38,253 bases of DNA from Lentisphaeraceae bacterium (GTDB lineage: Bacteria; Verrucomicrobiota; Lentisphaeria; Lentisphaerales; Lentisphaeraceae), in NCBI GenBank assembly GCA_021232515.1, contig JAJPOQ010000009.1, positions 1-38,253 of the forward strand. The letters run 5' to 3'. The notes under the pieces are model-generated. The model did no database searches and was not told where the DNA came from. It worked only from the letters and a program-made list of their open reading frames with translations. A program made the translations under genes and the position numbers. Below are positions 14,164 to 21,967 of the stretch, in pieces. The stretch's first letter is position 1; every line of letters starts with the position of its first letter.

Positions 14164-15444
14164 ATGTCCATATTAAAAATCGAGGGTGGTACTCCACTCC
14201 ACGGAACATTGCGTGTTTCTGGTAACAAAAATGCCATTCTGCCAATGATCGCCGCAGCCTTTCTTACTGACGAAGGCGTCACATTTACAAATGTCCCAAG
14301 AATCCTAGACGTACTACACATGATCGAAATAGCTCGATCACTAGGAGCTGAAGTCGAACATGAAGGCGACAAGCTTTTCATCAAAGCTGGTCAAGTTTGT
14401 AACGGTAGTATTCCTCATGAGTACTGCACGAAAGTTCGCACAAGTATCATGTTTGTGGCTCCTCTTCTACACCGTTGTGGTCATGTTGAAATCTATCCTC
14501 CAGGTGGAGATGTCATCGGCCGTCGTCGTTTAGACACACACTTTTACGGTCTTGAGAAACTAGGTGTTAATGTCGATATCGGTCACAAAACCTACAAATT
14601 TGACTTAAAAGATGGCTTCAAAGCAAGTGATCTTTTCTTCGATGAAGCATCAGTTACAGCGACAGAACATATAATGATGGCCGCTGCAGTTTCAGAAGGA
14701 ACTACCTATATCCGCAATGCTGCAAGTGAACCACATGTTCAAGATCTTGCTAAGCTTCTCAATAAAATGGGAGCTGACATACAAGGCATAGGCACAAACC
14801 AATTGACGATAAATGGCGTAAGCAGCCTTAAAGCGGCCGAACACCGCGTTTGTAGTGATCATATCGAAGCTGCCAGCTTTTTAGCGATAGCGGCTGCTAC
14901 AGGCGGTTCTATCACCCTAGAAGGCACCGAGAAGCCACACTACTGGATGGCACACCGCGTTTTTGAAACTTTGGGTGTCAATATACAGCTAAATCACGAT
15001 AACATTTTCCTCAGTGACAATCAGTCTCTCAAAATAAAGACTGACATGGGCGGAAGTATACCATGCATCGACGACGGGCCTTGGCCTCAATTCCCATCAG
15101 ACATGATGAGTTGTATGATTGTCCTAGCCACTCAATCTGTCGGTACTACGCTCTTCTTTGAAAAAATGTTCGAAAGCCGCCTCTACTTTGTCGATAAGCT
15201 TATCGCCATGGGAGCAAATGCAGTTGTCTGTGATCCACACAGAGTCGTCATAGTTGGTAAGTCTCAATTAAGAGCCGCAACTGTAACAAGTCCTGACATT
15301 CGCGCTGGTATGGCCCTTTTAGGGGCTGCTCTCTGTGCTAAAGGGCAATCTGAAGTACAGAACATCCAAATGGTCGATAGAGGCTATGAGAACATCGAAA
15401 ATAAGCTTCTGACACTTGGTGCTAAAGTTAAGCGTATTGATTAG
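14164..15444 (+). CDS. murA: UDP-N-acetylglucosamine 1-carboxyvinyltransferase
   Basis: 426 residues, full MurA length. It transfers enolpyruvate from PEP to UDP-GlcNAc, the first committed step of peptidoglycan precursor synthesis in the cytoplasm. Lys22 in SGNKNAILPM is the conserved catalytic Lys. The active-site loop reads YPPGGDVIGRRRLDTHF, with Asp116 at the position of the Cys115 that fosfomycin alkylates in E. coli. The DGPWPQFPSDMM segment carries the catalytic Asp equivalent to Asp305. Asp-type MurA enzymes, for example in Mycobacterium and Chlamydia, are naturally fosfomycin-insensitive. The gene begins 3 bp after the YdjY-domain gene and is the last in its operon. Confidence 0.95.
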   Translation: MSILKIEGGTPLHGTLRVSGNKNAILPMIAAAFLTDEGVTFTNVPRILDVLHMIEIARSLGAEVEHEGDKLFIKAGQVCNGSIPHEYCTKVRTSIMFVAPLLHRCGHVEIYPPGGDVIGRRRLDTHFYGLEKLGVNVDIGHKTYKFDLKDGFKASDLFFDEASVTATEHIMMAAAVSEGTTYIRNAASEPHVQDLAKLLNKMGADIQGIGTNQLTINGVSSLKAAEHRVCSDHIEAASFLAIAAATGGSITLEGTEKPHYWMAHRVFETLGVNIQLNHDNIFLSDNQSLKIKTDMGGSIPCIDDGPWPQFPSDMMSCMIVLATQSVGTTLFFEKMFESRLYFVDKLIAMGANAVVCDPHRVVIVGKSQLRAATVTSPDIRAGMALLGAALCAKGQSEVQNIQMVDRGYENIENKLLTLGAKVKRID

Positions 15445-15460
15445 ATTTTAGATGGGCATA

Positions 15461-15498
15461 GTGGACATCGTTGACTAAGTCCACTCTGTCAACTTAGT
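15461..15498. other. Overlapping alternative hairpins between convergent genes
   Basis: GTGGAC (15461-15466) can pair with GTCCAC (15479-15484), or ACTAAGT (15474-15480) with ACTTAGT (15492-15498); the two stems are mutually exclusive. They lie in the 70-bp gap between murA (plus) and the hydrolase (minus). With no T tract, intrinsic termination is only possible, not demonstrated. Confidence 0.35.
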
Positions 15499-15514
15499 GA
15501 ACTAGTGTTACCTT

Positions 15515-16279
15515 CTACAAAATTGACTTCAAAGCCCTAATTATTTCTCTCAAGTTATCAGGTTCTGAAAGTCGGTGATTCGCATCCTTAAAAAGCTTTA
15601 AGGTAACATCTTTGCATCGCAATTTTTCGAGAGTATCAAGAGATGTCTGCCAAACAACTTCTTCATCGTTAGTGCCATGTAAAAGTCGAACTGGGCAATC
15701 GATAGGAATCTCGTTGTCTAGTAAAAGATGCTTTTTACCGTCTTCAATAAGCTCTTTGGTAAGCAAGTAAGGCTCTTCATCATACGGACTCATCCACTCA
15801 AAGTAACCCTGAGTATTTAGAAGATTTTTATGCTCATCTTGGCAACGCTGCCAAATAAACCTATGAGTCATGTCTGTAGCTGCGGCGATAGTGACTATTC
15901 CTTTAACTCGCTCGCCAAAGTGCAAAGCTGTTAAAAGACTAATCCAAGCTCCCATGCTCGAACCACAGAGGTAGAATTCACCATCGATATTTTCTGAAAT
16001 GACGTGAATCACATCTGCTAACCAATCAGAGACTGTTGCTGTACGATAGTCCCCTTCTGAATCGCCATGACAAGAATAATCTAAGCAAATTACAGAGTGA
16101 TCATTATCTCTAGCAAAGTTAAAAACAGCAAAAGCTTTTTCGCCGTTCATGTTTGAATGAAATCCACCTAAGTAAACAATTGGCTTTTTTGATCCGTGTG
16201 AGATGCGGTAAGCGAGTTTGTTGCCCGCTCTTTCAGTGAATCGAAGATCTACTGGCCAATCAAAATCACTTTCTGTCAT
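15515..16279 (-). CDS. Alpha/beta-hydrolase fold protein (thioesterase/esterase-like)
   Basis: About 254 residues. The nucleophile elbow is LCGSSMGAWISLL (Ser in GSSMG), the acid is probably in LLHGTNDEEV, and the His is in DANHRLSEPDN near the C-terminus, completing the Ser-Asp-His triad. VYLGGFHSNMNG near residue 40 forms the oxyanion region. It resembles ABHD10-like thioesterases and bacterial serine esterases; the substrate is unknown. ATG 16279 is one base past the upstream HAD gene's stop and gives the normal N-terminus; a longer frame from 16312 would overlap the HAD gene. No signal peptide is present, so it is cytoplasmic. Confidence 0.85.
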   Translation of the reverse strand: MTESDFDWPVDLRFTERAGNKLAYRISHGSKKPIVYLGGFHSNMNGEKAFAVFNFARDNDHSVICLDYSCHGDSEGDYRTATVSDWLADVIHVISENIDGEFYLCGSSMGAWISLLTALHFGERVKGIVTIAAATDMTHRFIWQRCQDEHKNLLNTQGYFEWMSPYDEEPYLLTKELIEDGKKHLLLDNEIPIDCPVRLLHGTNDEEVVWQTSLDTLEKLRCKDVTLKLFKDANHRLSEPDNLREIIRALKSIL

Positions 16280-16280
16280 G

Positions 16281-16940
16281 CTATTTCTCAAAATCCAAAA
16301 TCGTCCAGCCATGTTCTTGAGAGTGTTTTCTCAAACCATCAGATGGATTCGCTGCAAATGGAAAACCAACAGCTTCTAAAACAGGAACATCATTGCTACT
16401 ATCGCCGTAGTAACTGCAATCTGCCAAAGTCTTATCGAACTTAGCCAAAAAAGCATTCATATGAACTAATTTACCAGCACCACAACAATACTCTCCTGCA
16501 TGAGAACCAGTGAATTTTCCACCCTCAGTCTCAAGTTCTGTTGCTAAAACATGCTCTAAACCAAATGCCGCTGCGACCGGTTCTGCAATCAAACGATTTG
16601 TCGCTGTCACAAGACAAACAACATCTCCAGCAGCTTTTTGTTCATCGATAAGCTTTTGGGCTTCTGTGTACATCTTAGGCTTAGCAAACTTTTCATAGTG
16701 CTCAACACACCAAGCTTTAACTTCATCGACAGTTTTACCTTTGACTTCTTCTAACTGAAATCTCAAAAAAGCATCGATATCAAGACATTTATCCAAATAT
16801 TGCTGATAGAAAAAATCGGCCTTCTCACGAGCTTCCTCTGTTGCCAATCCCTTAAAAATCATGAATTCTTTCCACGAAACATCGCAGTCATTATTGATGA
16901 TCGTGTGATCCATATCCCAGAAATGCACTCTAAAAGCCAT
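16281..16940 (-). CDS. HAD-superfamily IB phosphatase
   Basis: 219 residues of the HAD-IB group that includes SerB- and CicA-like phosphatases. Motif I is FWDMDHTIINND (nucleophile and acid/base Asp), motif II is the Thr in CLVTATNR, and motif IV is YYGDSSNDVPVLEAVG with the metal-binding Asp pair; a basic residue for motif III precedes it (CGAGKLVHM). The cap is alpha-helical (roughly 20-90). It probably hydrolyses a small phosphomonoester; phosphoserine is one candidate. It is translated just ahead of the alpha/beta hydrolase and is preceded by AAGGAC. The two form a two-gene operon diverging from the TolB-like gene. Confidence 0.88.
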   Translation of the reverse strand: MAFRVHFWDMDHTIINNDCDVSWKEFMIFKGLATEEAREKADFFYQQYLDKCLDIDAFLRFQLEEVKGKTVDEVKAWCVEHYEKFAKPKMYTEAQKLIDEQKAAGDVVCLVTATNRLIAEPVAAAFGLEHVLATELETEGGKFTGSHAGEYCCGAGKLVHMNAFLAKFDKTLADCSYYGDSSNDVPVLEAVGFPFAANPSDGLRKHSQEHGWTILDFEK

Positions 16941-17034
16941 ACTTGTCCTTTTTTACCTGTGAATCAGTTACTATTTTTACGAGACAATACCTGTAAAACG
17001 GAGATTTACTGCTAAATATAAATAAAGATTTTCA

Positions 17035-17061
17035 CTGACTTGTTCAAACGAACAAGCTCAG
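17035..17061. promoter_or_regulatory. TGTTC-N4-GAACA palindrome, operator-like
   Basis: CTTGTTC-AAAC-GAACAAG (17039-17056) is perfect, and CTGA/TCAG extends it outward with a one-base bulge. It lies in the divergent 199-bp gap about 80 bp upstream of the TolB-like start. The core matches the TGTTC-N4-GAACA form I recall for LexA sites in Verrucomicrobia; it could equally be an unrelated operator or RNA hairpin. Confidence 0.4.
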
Positions 17062-17139
17062 TACAGCAGCCGTCTCTGTGTCGAGATTTTGATTTTATAC
17101 AAAGATTTAATTTTTACTAATTTAATACCTGGGAAAAAA

Positions 17140-18366
17140 ATGAAGAAACTTTTATTGGCAATGCTCATCGCCTTTTCATTTACCGCTTACAGCCAGCAAG
17201 TCATAGAAGCGAAAACTAAGAAACAAAACCCGACTATCAAAGTTTCAACAGTCAGTCTAGATGCCAGCATCCAAAGGGGCATCCTCAAAAATATCAAAAA
17301 CTGTGGTTGGTTTACACTTTCAAACTCCCCTACTGCTAACTATGACGTGACGTTTTCAAATGCCGGTGGTGGCAAAGTTTCTGTCGTTATCAAAGACACT
17401 TCTGGGAATGTCCTTCCAAAAGGTCAATACACTCACAACATCGCGACTCTTAAAGGTAACTGGATTCAGCATCGTTTAGTCGATGAAATACTAAGTCGTG
17501 TGTACAATCCTAAAGCTAAAATCTGCTCTTCTAGAATTGCCTTCAGTGGTTCTCGTCGCGGTATCAAAGAAATCTACACAATTGACTACGACGGTGGTAA
17601 CCTTAAGCAAGAAACTGACTATCGTTCTATCACTGTTGAGCCAGCATGGTCTCCTGACAACCGTTACCTAAGTTACACTGTTTATGGTCGTCAAAACGCC
17701 AATCTTATCCAGAAAGACCTCTACACGAAAAAGCATAGAATCCTCTCTTCTTTCAGAGGCTTAAACTCAGGTGCTGCTTTTCACCCAAGTGGCGACAAAA
17801 TCATGCTCACACTAAGTAAAGATAACAACGTTGACCTTTTCATTCTTCCTTTAGCAAATATCCGCCAAGGTTACCCTGTAACTAGAAACAGCAACATTGA
17901 GTCTTCGCCAGTTTGGTCTCCTGACGGTAAGAAAGTTTGTTATGTTTCTGCAACTATGCGCTCAAATGGCAAGATTTCTTCTCCTCGTTTGTACATGCTC
18001 GACATGGCTCAAAAAAGAGCTTGGTCGATGTTTAAGGACGGTTCTGAAAGGGTTTCTCCTGACTGGTCAAACTCAAACGCTCTGGTTTACTCAAAGCGCA
18101 TGGGCAGAGAGTATGTTATCGCTATATGTGATCCAAATAACCCAGCTGGCACTGAGAAAATCATCGCTTCTGGTGGTGGTAACTGGGAAGCGCCAACTTG
18201 GGCCCCAGATGGCCGTCACTTAGTTTGTTCATTCTCTCAAGGAAGCAGAACGACACTTTATGTTATCGACACTGTTCTTGGCACTAAAAAACCAATCAAC
18301 CTTCTACAAAATGGTAAGCCTTACTTCGACAAGATGACTCTTCCAGCTTGGTCGAAACTTTACTAA
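17140..18366 (+). CDS. TolB-like periplasmic WD40-type beta-propeller protein
   Basis: 408 residues from ATG 17140; the open frame begins earlier, but this start gives a clean signal peptide (MKKLLLAMLIAFSFTAYSQQ). An N-terminal alpha/beta domain (to about 130) is followed by PD40-type propeller blades with repeated motifs such as IAFSGSRRGIKEIYTIDYDG, VEPAWSPDNRYLSYT, SSPVWSPDGKKVCYVS and EAPTWAPDGRHLVCS. This is the TolB architecture; TolB works in the periplasm with Pal for outer-membrane integrity. It is not beside tolQRA or pal here, so TolB-like is safer than tolB. The XerC/D gene starts 6 bp downstream. Confidence 0.85.
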   Translation: MKKLLLAMLIAFSFTAYSQQVIEAKTKKQNPTIKVSTVSLDASIQRGILKNIKNCGWFTLSNSPTANYDVTFSNAGGGKVSVVIKDTSGNVLPKGQYTHNIATLKGNWIQHRLVDEILSRVYNPKAKICSSRIAFSGSRRGIKEIYTIDYDGGNLKQETDYRSITVEPAWSPDNRYLSYTVYGRQNANLIQKDLYTKKHRILSSFRGLNSGAAFHPSGDKIMLTLSKDNNVDLFILPLANIRQGYPVTRNSNIESSPVWSPDGKKVCYVSATMRSNGKISSPRLYMLDMAQKRAWSMFKDGSERVSPDWSNSNALVYSKRMGREYVIAICDPNNPAGTEKIIASGGGNWEAPTWAPDGRHLVCSFSQGSRTTLYVIDTVLGTKKPINLLQNGKPYFDKMTLPAWSKLY

Positions 18367-18372
18367 GAATTA

Positions 18373-19263
18373 ATGCTTGAAAAACTTCAGCAGTTCAAGG
18401 CCTCTCTCCTCCTCGAGAAAGGTCTTGCTCAAGCTACCATATCTGCTTACATAAGCGACATTCTTGACTTTATTCGTTACATGGATAGAGCTCAAGGAAT
18501 AGAGAATGCTAAAGAAATAACTCGCTTCGACATCTTGGACTATCTTGAGTATTGCCAAGAAAGTGAAAAAGCCGTTAGTACTATCTCTCGAAGGCTCATC
18601 TCCATAAAACTCTTTTTCCGTTTCTTACTCAAAGAGCGTGTCCTAGAAGAGAACATCACTGAGGTTATGGATTCTCCACGCCTTCTAAAGTTGCTTCCTG
18701 ACCATTTATCCGAACTTGAAGTGGAGAAGCTATTAGCGACTTGCGATGGTAGAGAAATACTTCAAATACGCAACCGACTTATACTTGAACTACTCTACTC
18801 ATGTGGATTTCGTGTAAGTGAACTTTGTAGCCTTAAAATTGACTCTCCAAACTTTGAAACTGCTATCTTTCGAGTCAAAGGCAAAGGCAGTAAAGAACGC
18901 TTAGTTCCTTTCGGGAAAGATGCTGAGAAATACTTAAAGGCTTACCTCAGTAAAGCGAGAATACAGCTAGATAAAACTGGCAAAGTCCCCGAACTTATTC
19001 TCACTAAAAATGGTAATAAAATGACTCGAAACCGAGTTTGGCAACTTGTGAAATCTAGCGCCGTCGAAGCAGGTATTCATAAGAACATTTTCCCTCACAC
19101 ACTAAGACACTCTTTCGCTAGTCACCTGCTAAAGAATGGTGCAGACCTGAGAGTTATCCAAGAGATGCTTGGACACTCAGACATAGCGACAACTCAGATC
19201 TATACACACGTTGAGCAAAGTCGACTTGTCCAAGTCCATAAAAAGTTTCACCCAAGAGCCTAG
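18373..19263 (+). CDS. Site-specific tyrosine recombinase, XerC/XerD type
   Basis: 296 residues, standard Xer length. Xer recombinases resolve chromosome dimers at dif. An N-terminal SAM-like core-binding domain (about 1-100) is followed by the catalytic domain with all key residues: Arg147 (CGFRVSEL), Lys171 (KGKGSKERLVP), His242 and Arg245 (PHTLRHSFA), His268 (MLGHSDIATTQ) and the nucleophile Tyr277 (IYTHVEQSRL). Which paralogue it is cannot be decided from one sequence; it looks more like XerD in motif wording. It follows the TolB-like gene by 6 bp and its stop directly abuts the convergent SDR gene. It is not obviously part of a mobile element. Confidence 0.93.
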   Translation: MLEKLQQFKASLLLEKGLAQATISAYISDILDFIRYMDRAQGIENAKEITRFDILDYLEYCQESEKAVSTISRRLISIKLFFRFLLKERVLEENITEVMDSPRLLKLLPDHLSELEVEKLLATCDGREILQIRNRLILELLYSCGFRVSELCSLKIDSPNFETAIFRVKGKGSKERLVPFGKDAEKYLKAYLSKARIQLDKTGKVPELILTKNGNKMTRNRVWQLVKSSAVEAGIHKNIFPHTLRHSFASHLLKNGADLRVIQEMLGHSDIATTQIYTHVEQSRLVQVHKKFHPRA

Positions 19264-20634
19264 TTACTTCTGACCAAACAAGTGCTTAAAAGTTCCTTCT
19301 AGATTAGGATGTCTAAACGTATAGCCGATATCTTTTAACTTAGCCGGTTCTAAACGATTACTTGCTAGGAAGATTTCCTTTCCCATTCCACCAGGAATCA
19401 TCTTAAGGATTGGTGCAGGGACAGGCAGTATAGCTGGCCTCCTAATTACTTTTCCTAAGGTCTTGCAGAAGTCTTTATTGGTCACTGGTTCAGGTGATAC
19501 TGCATTGACGACACCTGTGTATTTCTCATCCTCCAAGGCAAATGCCATGATATCCAGAAGATCATCAATAGCAATCCAGCTCATATACTGACTACCAGAA
19601 CTGAAAGGGCCTCCTAAACCAAGCTTAAATGCTGGTAACATCTTTTGCATAGCACCACCAGCTGGCGTTAAAACAACACCAATTCGAAGCTTGACTACTC
19701 TTATACCTGTAGATTTTAGAGGATCAAAGGCACCTTCCCAATTCTCAACTAATTCTGGCAAAAACCCCTCACCTTTAGGTCCGTCTTCAGAATAACAATC
19801 ACCTGTATAAAGTGGATAATAAGCACTACCTGAAGCGGAGATAACCACACTTGGCTTACGTTTCATTTTCTGAATGGCTTCTACAAGCAATTTACTGGAG
19901 TCTAGTCTACTTGAGATAATCTCTTGTTTAATTTTTTTCGTCCAAGGAGCTGCTACACTTCGACCTGCCAGATTGATAAAGGCATCTATTCCCTCAAGCT
20001 TTTCTTGATCGATCTCACCTTTAGCAGGATTCCACTTTATATGGTTTGGCTTCTTAGGACTTCTGGTCAAGATGAAAACCTCATGCCCCAAAGTTTGGAG
20101 TAGTGGTCCAAGGCAACTACCGACTAAACCAGTTCCACCGGTTATCGCGACTTTCATAGGCTTGATCTGACGATTGAAGTGGCGCTCTAGATCTGCATAT
20201 GTCACTGCATGACGATAGTTAAACATAGCTTCTAACTTAGAAGCGATCATTTTACCGGCTAATAAGCGCCCTACAGGCCCCAAAGGCTCCTTGTACGTTA
20301 TATCGTCTACCAATTCCGACTTACCGTCTTCTAAGGCCTTAAAAATGTGTTTGTGGTCCCAGTAAGCAAACGGTCCTGTTACCTGCAAGTCACAAAACTG
20401 TTCATTCTTGATAACATCGTGATAACGTGCAATCCACATTTTCTTAAGTGGACCAAGTTTGATTTGAATATGTTCTTCTAGGCCATCAGCTATTTCAGAA
20501 GCCTTATTAATTATCTCGGCAGATTCCCAAGGAGGCTGTATACGCCCAAATGCACCAAGAGACTCATGCCAAGCAGCAAGTTTTTCTGCTGAAACTGGCA
20601 TCTGTTTTTTACGAATTAGTTTTTGTTTACCCAT
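19264..20634 (-). CDS. SRPBCC-domain plus TIGR01777 (SDR39U1-like) epimerase fusion
   Basis: 456 residues. The N-terminal 150 residues resemble a SRPBCC/START-like ligand-binding domain (RIQPPWESAEI, GPFAYWDHKHIF, YKEPLGPVGRL). From about 158 an atypical short-chain dehydrogenase begins, with the nucleotide-binding motif VAITGGTGLVGSCLGPLL, then INLAGRSVA and the TIGR01777 features SRLDSSKLLVEAI, SASGSAYYP and RIGVVLTPAGGAM. The C-terminus carries the short DUF1731-like end (FLASNRLEPAKLKDIGY). TIGR01777 proteins usually lack the N-terminal domain; this fusion is a known variant. The substrate is unknown. It overlaps the MAPEG gene by 8 bp. Confidence 0.88.
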   Translation of the reverse strand: MGKQKLIRKKQMPVSAEKLAAWHESLGAFGRIQPPWESAEIINKASEIADGLEEHIQIKLGPLKKMWIARYHDVIKNEQFCDLQVTGPFAYWDHKHIFKALEDGKSELVDDITYKEPLGPVGRLLAGKMIASKLEAMFNYRHAVTYADLERHFNRQIKPMKVAITGGTGLVGSCLGPLLQTLGHEVFILTRSPKKPNHIKWNPAKGEIDQEKLEGIDAFINLAGRSVAAPWTKKIKQEIISSRLDSSKLLVEAIQKMKRKPSVVISASGSAYYPLYTGDCYSEDGPKGEGFLPELVENWEGAFDPLKSTGIRVVKLRIGVVLTPAGGAMQKMLPAFKLGLGGPFSSGSQYMSWIAIDDLLDIMAFALEDEKYTGVVNAVSPEPVTNKDFCKTLGKVIRRPAILPVPAPILKMIPGGMGKEIFLASNRLEPAKLKDIGYTFRHPNLEGTFKHLFGQK

Positions 20635-21010
20635 GGATCGCTTTCCCCGCTATTAAGTACGCAATACAAAGCATACCAAAAACCCAGGTCCAACTCCTTC
20701 TCCATGGCATATCTTTTATATAGAAAAAGCCATATAAAATACGAGAAGCAGCAAACGAAACAGCAGCAATATCAATATTTTGCTGCGGCATTTTTAACTG
20801 ATGAGCGATGATCAAAGCGACACCAAACTGAGGCATAACTTCAAAACTGTTTAGGTGAGCCCAATAAGCTCTTTTGGCAGGGCCATTTAAACTTTCTAAG
20901 TAAGCCCTTGGACAACCGTTGTTGTAACCTTTATTCCAAAACTTGGCGATACCTGTAAAAACATAAGTGGTAAACATAACCACCAACAAGCACCAATATG
21001 CTATAGTCAT
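20627..21010 (-). CDS. MAPEG-family membrane protein
   Basis: 127 residues with four hydrophobic helices, the MAPEG (membrane-associated eicosanoid/glutathione metabolism) topology. Family hints are the NNGCPRAYLESLNGPAKRA loop, the HLNSFEVMPQFGVALIIAH helix and the SRILYGFFYIKD segment. Bacterial members are inner-membrane proteins of unclear function, some with glutathione transferase activity. The ATG follows AAGGAT. Its end overlaps the start of the SRPBCC-SDR gene, so the two are co-transcribed. Confidence 0.85.
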   Translation of the reverse strand: MTIAYWCLLVVMFTTYVFTGIAKFWNKGYNNGCPRAYLESLNGPAKRAYWAHLNSFEVMPQFGVALIIAHQLKMPQQNIDIAAVSFAASRILYGFFYIKDMPWRRSWTWVFGMLCIAYLIAGKAIHG

Positions 21011-21081
21011 CTTTTATCCTTGATCTTTAGACCAAGTTAGAGAATTTTGACTAACAATCCAAGAGTAGAGCTGAAAATAAG

Positions 21082-21807
21082 CTAGTTATTCCTCGGCCAA
21101 GCAGCTAATGCCGTAGGTCCACCGATGCCCACTGGAACGCCATTTTTATCAGCAATTTGCATACTACTAGGCTTGAAGGTTGCACCGATATTTTTCAAGA
21201 CCACACTGTGCCCATCTATAGCAGTGTAACCACCCTTTTTACCAAAATCATGCCAAGTTCCTAGGCGGTCATCATTTGCGAAAGCTGACTCTTTGTTTGG
21301 GCCATTTATATAGAAAGGGCTCTCTTCGACAACATAAGGCGTCGCAGTATTTCGACTGTTCCAAGTGAGGTTTACTGAAATAAGGCCAATCTTAATACGC
21401 CCTAGAGCAATAGGAAAAGTATAATCAAACCCACCGTTGCTGTTAGTTCTATCACCAAGTGTTCCTTCTGGTAAACTTGGACAACGAGCAAGTGTCTTAT
21501 AGCTACTTATATAGTTGCCAATAACTCCGTTCTTTAAAACTCCATTGCCCTCTCCGGCTCCCAACCAATCGTGTTTATCCCACTCAGGATCTACTGGATT
21601 GTTTTTACTGTTGAAATGAAGTGGAGTGTAACTGTCGTTGTCATCAACACCTAGAAGCATCGATTTGTAAATCTGGTCTCTTTGGGAAATACAGACTGCG
21701 AACATAGCTTTCTCACGAGCTTTGCTCAAAGATGGAAGCAGAAGAGATGCAAGTATCCCTATAATTGCTACAACCACAAGAAGTTCTATCAAAGTAAACT
21801 TTTTCAT
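21082..21807 (-). CDS. Type II secretion-type pseudopilin (prepilin N-terminal methylation motif)
   Basis: 241 residues. The start MKKFTLIELLVVVAIIG carries the class III prepilin signal, in which PilD-type peptidase cuts before Phe and methylates it, with Glu at +5; the hydrophobic helix continues to about residue 28 and is followed by SLSKAREKA. A C-terminal DGH (TAIDGHSVVL) resembles the H-x9-DG end of PVC pseudopilins. Lentisphaerae and Planctomycetes carry many such paralogues. ATG 21807 has GAGG nine bases upstream and is chosen over the upstream GTG at 21822. It stands alone, with no secretion machinery genes nearby. Confidence 0.9.
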   Translation of the reverse strand: MKKFTLIELLVVVAIIGILASLLLPSLSKAREKAMFAVCISQRDQIYKSMLLGVDDNDSYTPLHFNSKNNPVDPEWDKHDWLGAGEGNGVLKNGVIGNYISSYKTLARCPSLPEGTLGDRTNSNGGFDYTFPIALGRIKIGLISVNLTWNSRNTATPYVVEESPFYINGPNKESAFANDDRLGTWHDFGKKGGYTAIDGHSVVLKNIGATFKPSSMQIADKNGVPVGIGGPTALAAWPRNN

Positions 21808-21907
21808 TTTTCTAAACCTCACACAAATTCACAAGCTTATTACCAGCAAAAATGTGGAATCATCGGTAAGAAAGTAATTTTTATTAAAAAAGTCTAAATG
21901 TAAGCAC

Positions 21908-21949
21908 AAAAAAAGGTAAGCTCTGGTTCAAGTATTCCAAAGCTTACCT
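21908..21949 (-). terminator. Rho-independent terminator of the DUF1549/DUF1501 operon
   Basis: Perfect 9-bp stem AGGTAAGCT/AGCTTACCT (21914-21922 with 21941-21949). Read on the minus strand, it is followed by a run of seven T. It lies 19 bp after the DUF1501 stop. Confidence 0.85.
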
Positions 21950-21967
21950 GGGCGGAGTGAATGTTTT

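Noticed and set aside
18373..19263. Integrase of the lnt/mnmG island
   Set aside because: The recombinase has housekeeping Xer length and motifs and lies in an operon with the TolB-like gene about 8 kb away.
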